Positions 62,434 through 64,000 of a stretch of 64,000 nt of DNA are shown here, piece by piece (position 1 is the first letter of the stretch; every line of letters begins with the position of its first letter). The translations under genes and the position numbers were made by a program. The DNA is from Zoogloea sp. (GTDB lineage: Bacteria > Pseudomonadota > Gammaproteobacteria > Burkholderiales > Rhodocyclaceae), in assembly GCA_016720685.1 (NCBI GenBank), contig JADKKC010000011.1, positions 27,275-91,274 on the forward strand, written 5' to 3'. The notes below the pieces were generated by a model that was not told the origin of the DNA, made no database searches, and saw nothing but the letters and a program-made list of their open reading frames with translations.

Positions 62434-62678
62434 CAGCCACTCTCCAGTCCAACCGAGGGCATTTCATCCCAGCCTTCGACGCGCGGCAGCCCTTGCGGCA
62501 TTTCTGCCATCAGGTCGGCCAGCTTGTAACGCGGACGGGTCGGCGCTTCCACGGTCATCTTCTTGCCCAAAAGATGAAGCTCCACCTGGGAGCCTTCGCC
62601 CAGACCATTCTGGTCAATAAACGCCTTGGGCACTGTCATTACGAGCGAGCCACCGGCCTTGCGCAGGGTTTGAAGCAT
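62433..62678 (-). CDS. chpS: MazE/ChpS-family antitoxin
   Basis: An 81-residue AbrB/MazE-type protein: a DNA-binding swapped-hairpin N-terminus (LRKAGGSLVMTVPKAFIDQ) and an acidic C-terminal toxin-binding tail (YKLADLMAEMPQGLP...). Antitoxins of this type bind their own promoter; the inverted repeat at 62702-62740 is the likely site. GGGAGA precedes the ATG. Confidence 0.92.
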   Translation of the reverse strand: MLQTLRKAGGSLVMTVPKAFIDQNGLGEGSQVELHLLGKKMTVEAPTRPRYKLADLMAEMPQGLPRVEGWDEMPSVGLESG

Positions 62679-62701
62679 ACGAGTCTCCCATCAACCATAA
62701 A

Positions 62702-62740
62702 TCCTACTTTAGTATAACTTACTGTTTTACTCAAGTAGGA
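62702..62740 (-). promoter_or_regulatory. Promoter/operator region of the chpS-chpB module
   Basis: An eight-base inverted repeat TCCTACTT/AAGTAGGA (62702-62709, 62733-62740) encloses an AT-rich core with TATACT on the minus strand, a plausible -10 box. It lies 24 bases before the antitoxin start and fits an autoregulatory operator. Confidence 0.6.
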
Positions 62741-62903
62741 CACTCACGAAGGCTGGCGCTACAATTCGGCGCTTTCGGCAGCCCCCCGCCGGAGAATCCG
62801 GAAACTCTTCAGTCCCGTAGGGCTGGAGCCCTGGGACACAACAGATTTCATCGATGTATCTTTCTCCTGCTTTCTCCTACAATTTCCGTCCCCCTTCCCC
62901 GAA

Positions 62904-62955
62904 TTAAGATCCGCCGCCGCAAGGCTTACGGGTTCAAGTCCGTTCCGGGCACCAC
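62904..62955 (+). pseudogene. tRNA-Leu 3' fragment (direct repeat copy 2)
   Basis: These 52 bases copy the tRNA-Leu gene from the anticodon loop through CCA and one base beyond, with one substitution and one deletion in the T-arm (CCC to CC). The 5' half is absent, so it is not a functional tRNA. With copy 1 it brackets the chpS-chpB module. Confidence 0.9.
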
Positions 62956-62973
62956 TTACTTTCAGCGCACACC

Positions 62974-63393
62974 GTGATCGTTCTCGACCTCATCTGTGAC
63001 CAGGACCACCGCTTCGAAGCCTGGTTCGCGTCGAGCGACGCGTTCGACACCCAGCTCGCCACCGGGCTGGTGAGCTGCCCTCATTGTGCCTCGCGGCAAC
63101 TGCGCCGCCTGCCCTCGGCGCCCTACGTGCAAACCTCCTCGCACTCGGCGCCACGCCTGCCCGAGCCAGATCCGGCCGCCATCGCAGCCCGCCTCGTCGA
63201 CGCCCTGCGCAGCGCCGCCAGCCAGTCGGAAGACGTCGGCGAGCGCTTTGCCGAAGAAGCCCGCCGCATTCACCACGGCGACGCCGAAGAACGCGCCATC
63301 CGCGGCAAGGCCAACCAGAGCGACGTGCGCGAACTCATCGACGAAGGCATTCCGGTGCTGCCGGTTCCGCCGGACAAGGAAGACCTGCACTGA
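62974..63393 (+). CDS. DUF1178 protein
   Basis: The 139-residue protein (GTG start at 62974, MIVLDLICDQDHRFEAWFAS) has the DUF1178 pattern with cysteines in LICDQDH and VSCPHCASRQLRR forming a likely zinc ribbon. The second half is helical and charged. It ends with VRELIDEGIPVLPVPPDKED, typical for the family. Function is unknown. The start lies only 18 bases after the tRNA fragment, so its promoter is either in the island or was supplied by it. Confidence 0.93.
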   Translation: MIVLDLICDQDHRFEAWFASSDAFDTQLATGLVSCPHCASRQLRRLPSAPYVQTSSHSAPRLPEPDPAAIAARLVDALRSAASQSEDVGERFAEEARRIHHGDAEERAIRGKANQSDVRELIDEGIPVLPVPPDKEDLH

Positions 63394-63395
63394 AC

Positions 63396-63440
63396 GCGCC
63401 CCGCCAGGCCAAACGCCGCGTTTTCCAGACGGGGCGCTTT
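63396..63440 (+). terminator. Probable terminator after DUF1178
   Basis: An eight-base stem GCGCCCCG/CGGGGCGC (63396-63403, 63430-63437) with a 26-base loop is followed by TTTGATTT. The long loop lowers confidence. Confidence 0.5.
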
Positions 63441-63460
63441 GATTTCCAGGCGGTAAAAAT

Positions 63461-63594
63461 TCAGCCCTTGAAGCGGGCCGCCACCTCGGCCACGCGCCGG
63501 CCGGCATCTCGTCGACGCGGGCGTCGGCCGGGGTCTGGGCCCTTGCGCCGGTGTGGCCGTAGCCGGAATGGAAGACGACAACGATCCTGCGCAT
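63461..63594 (-). pseudogene. Flavodoxin/WrbA-like remnant with large internal deletion
   Basis: On the minus strand a normal start with ribosome binding site (GGAGCTTCACC before ATG 63594) encodes MRRIVVVFHSGYGHT, the exact beginning of WrbA-type NAD(P)H:quinone oxidoreductases. About 70 bases later a second frame encodes GRRVAEVAARFKG and a stop, the kind of C-terminus found in the same proteins. The middle, some 150 residues, is missing and the two ends are out of frame. It is therefore a decayed gene. Confidence 0.75.
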
Positions 63595-63702
63595 GGTGAA
63601 GCTCCATTTTTGCGGGTTCAGATTGGGTGATTCGGCTTGGGGAGAGAGGATCAGGATGCCAGGCCGAACGCCAGCACTTCGGCGTAAGCATGGTTTTCTG
63701 TC

Positions 63703-63722
63703 CTGAAGTGAGACCACTTCAG
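63703..63722. repeat. Short palindrome upstream of the IclR gene
   Basis: Arms CTGAAGTG (63703-63710) and CACTTCAG (63715-63722) are perfectly complementary with a four-base centre. This size and symmetry fit an operator, possibly for the IclR-type regulator encoded downstream. Confidence 0.45.
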
Positions 63723-63787
63723 CATTGCCGCAGGCGCGCTGATGGCATCATTCAAAAAAACTGAACGACAAGAAGTCCATACCGCCA

Positions 63788-63862
63788 ATGCCAGCCGCCC
63801 CCCGCGACGTACTCAACCCCGACGCCCTGGCCATGCTCCAGCGCATCGCCGACGTCTCATGA
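63788..63862 (+). CDS. Short upstream reading frame overlapping the IclR gene
   Basis: A 24-codon frame (MPAAPRDVLNPDALAMLQRI then ADVS) ends in ATGA overlap with the IclR start. It may be a coupled leader frame, or the remaining 5' end of a lost gene. No family is recognised, and the ribosome binding site is unclear. Confidence 0.3.
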   Translation: MPAAPRDVLNPDALAMLQRIADVS

Positions 63863-64000
63863 AGACCATCGACGCCCTCAGCCGCGGCCTGGACGTGCTG
63901 CGCAGCCTGGAAGAGCGCCGCGGCCAATCGCTGGCGGAGCTTCACCGGGCCACCGGCATTCCCAAGGCCAGCTTGCTGCGCATCCTCGAGACTCTGGAGC
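63859..64000 (+). CDS. IclR-family transcriptional regulator (N-terminal part)
   Basis: Only 47 codons lie in the window: MKTIDALSRGLDVLRSLEER, then SLAELHRATGIPKASLLRIL, the winged helix-turn-helix typical of IclR regulators. The effector domain lies beyond the edge, so its target cannot be inferred. The ATG at 63859 overlaps the stop of the short upstream frame. Confidence 0.88.
   Translation, partial: MKTIDALSRGLDVLRSLEERRGQSLAELHRATGIPKASLLRILETLE

Noticed and set aside
63651..63725. 24-codon minus-strand frame (MLKWSHFRTENHAYAEVLAF...)
   Set aside because: No ribosome binding site, no family, and it overlaps the palindrome at 63703-63722; support is too weak.

Overview
The window reads as a chromosomal segment of a high-GC betaproteobacterium, most likely of the Rhodocyclales/Zoogloeaceae type. 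This is an inference from gene order and family content: a leuC-entericidin-leuD-leuB-asd-fimV block, DUF2863, DUF465, DUF1178 and RpfE-like proteins, a PSRP-PEP synthase pair, and trxA-rho. No species marker was compared. Genes are dense and mostly housekeeping, and no phage, transposase, CRISPR array or recognisable defence cluster was found.

Layout. 1-9500 (minus strand): MFS permease, M48 lipoprotein peptidase, leuC, entericidin-like lipoprotein, leuD, leuB, asd and the start of fimV, that is, leucine and aspartate-family amino acid synthesis followed by a cell-pole/pilus protein. 9580-14830 (minus): aroC, then ilvB-ilvN behind a complete attenuation leader (promoter, valine-rich leader peptide, intrinsic terminator), then fadD. 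15060-19480: CBS protein, fdxA, trxA-rho (plus strand), epd. 19666-20227 is a roughly 560-base block of almost pure C that looks like a sequencing or assembly artefact. 20230-25830 is a full rRNA operon on the minus strand (16S, tRNA-Ile, tRNA-Ala, 23S, 5S) with two tandem promoters.

25846-38940: a REC-DUF3369-GGDEF-EAL regulator, a WS/DGAT-like acyltransferase with an altered active-site motif, two peptide-type ABC permeases without partner genes, a slipin-NfeD pair, PEP synthase with its divergent regulatory kinase/phosphorylase, DUF2863 and msrB. 38959-49000: DUF599, an alpha/beta hydrolase, comEC, DUF2062, a TrkA-type potassium channel, a chemoreceptor and lolD-lolC.

49123-61670: an SH3 plus pseudo-caspase secreted protein, rpfE-like gene, recJ, an Ala/Pro-rich exported SNase-like protein, tex (broken by a 1-base frameshift), a lower-GC secreted protein of unknown family, an ArsC/YffB-like reductase, an Hsp33 that has lost all four redox cysteines, and minCDE. 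61677-62955: tRNA-Leu(TAA), a chpS-chpB type toxin-antitoxin pair, and a second copy of the tRNA 3' part. Together these look like a very small island scar. The window closes with DUF1178, a deleted wrbA remnant and the start of an IclR regulator.

The most interesting observations are the cysteine-free Hsp33, the catalytically dead caspase-like protein, the tRNA-Leu-flanked toxin-antitoxin module, the ilvBN attenuator, and two places (the poly-C block and tex) where sequence quality should be checked before biological conclusions are drawn.
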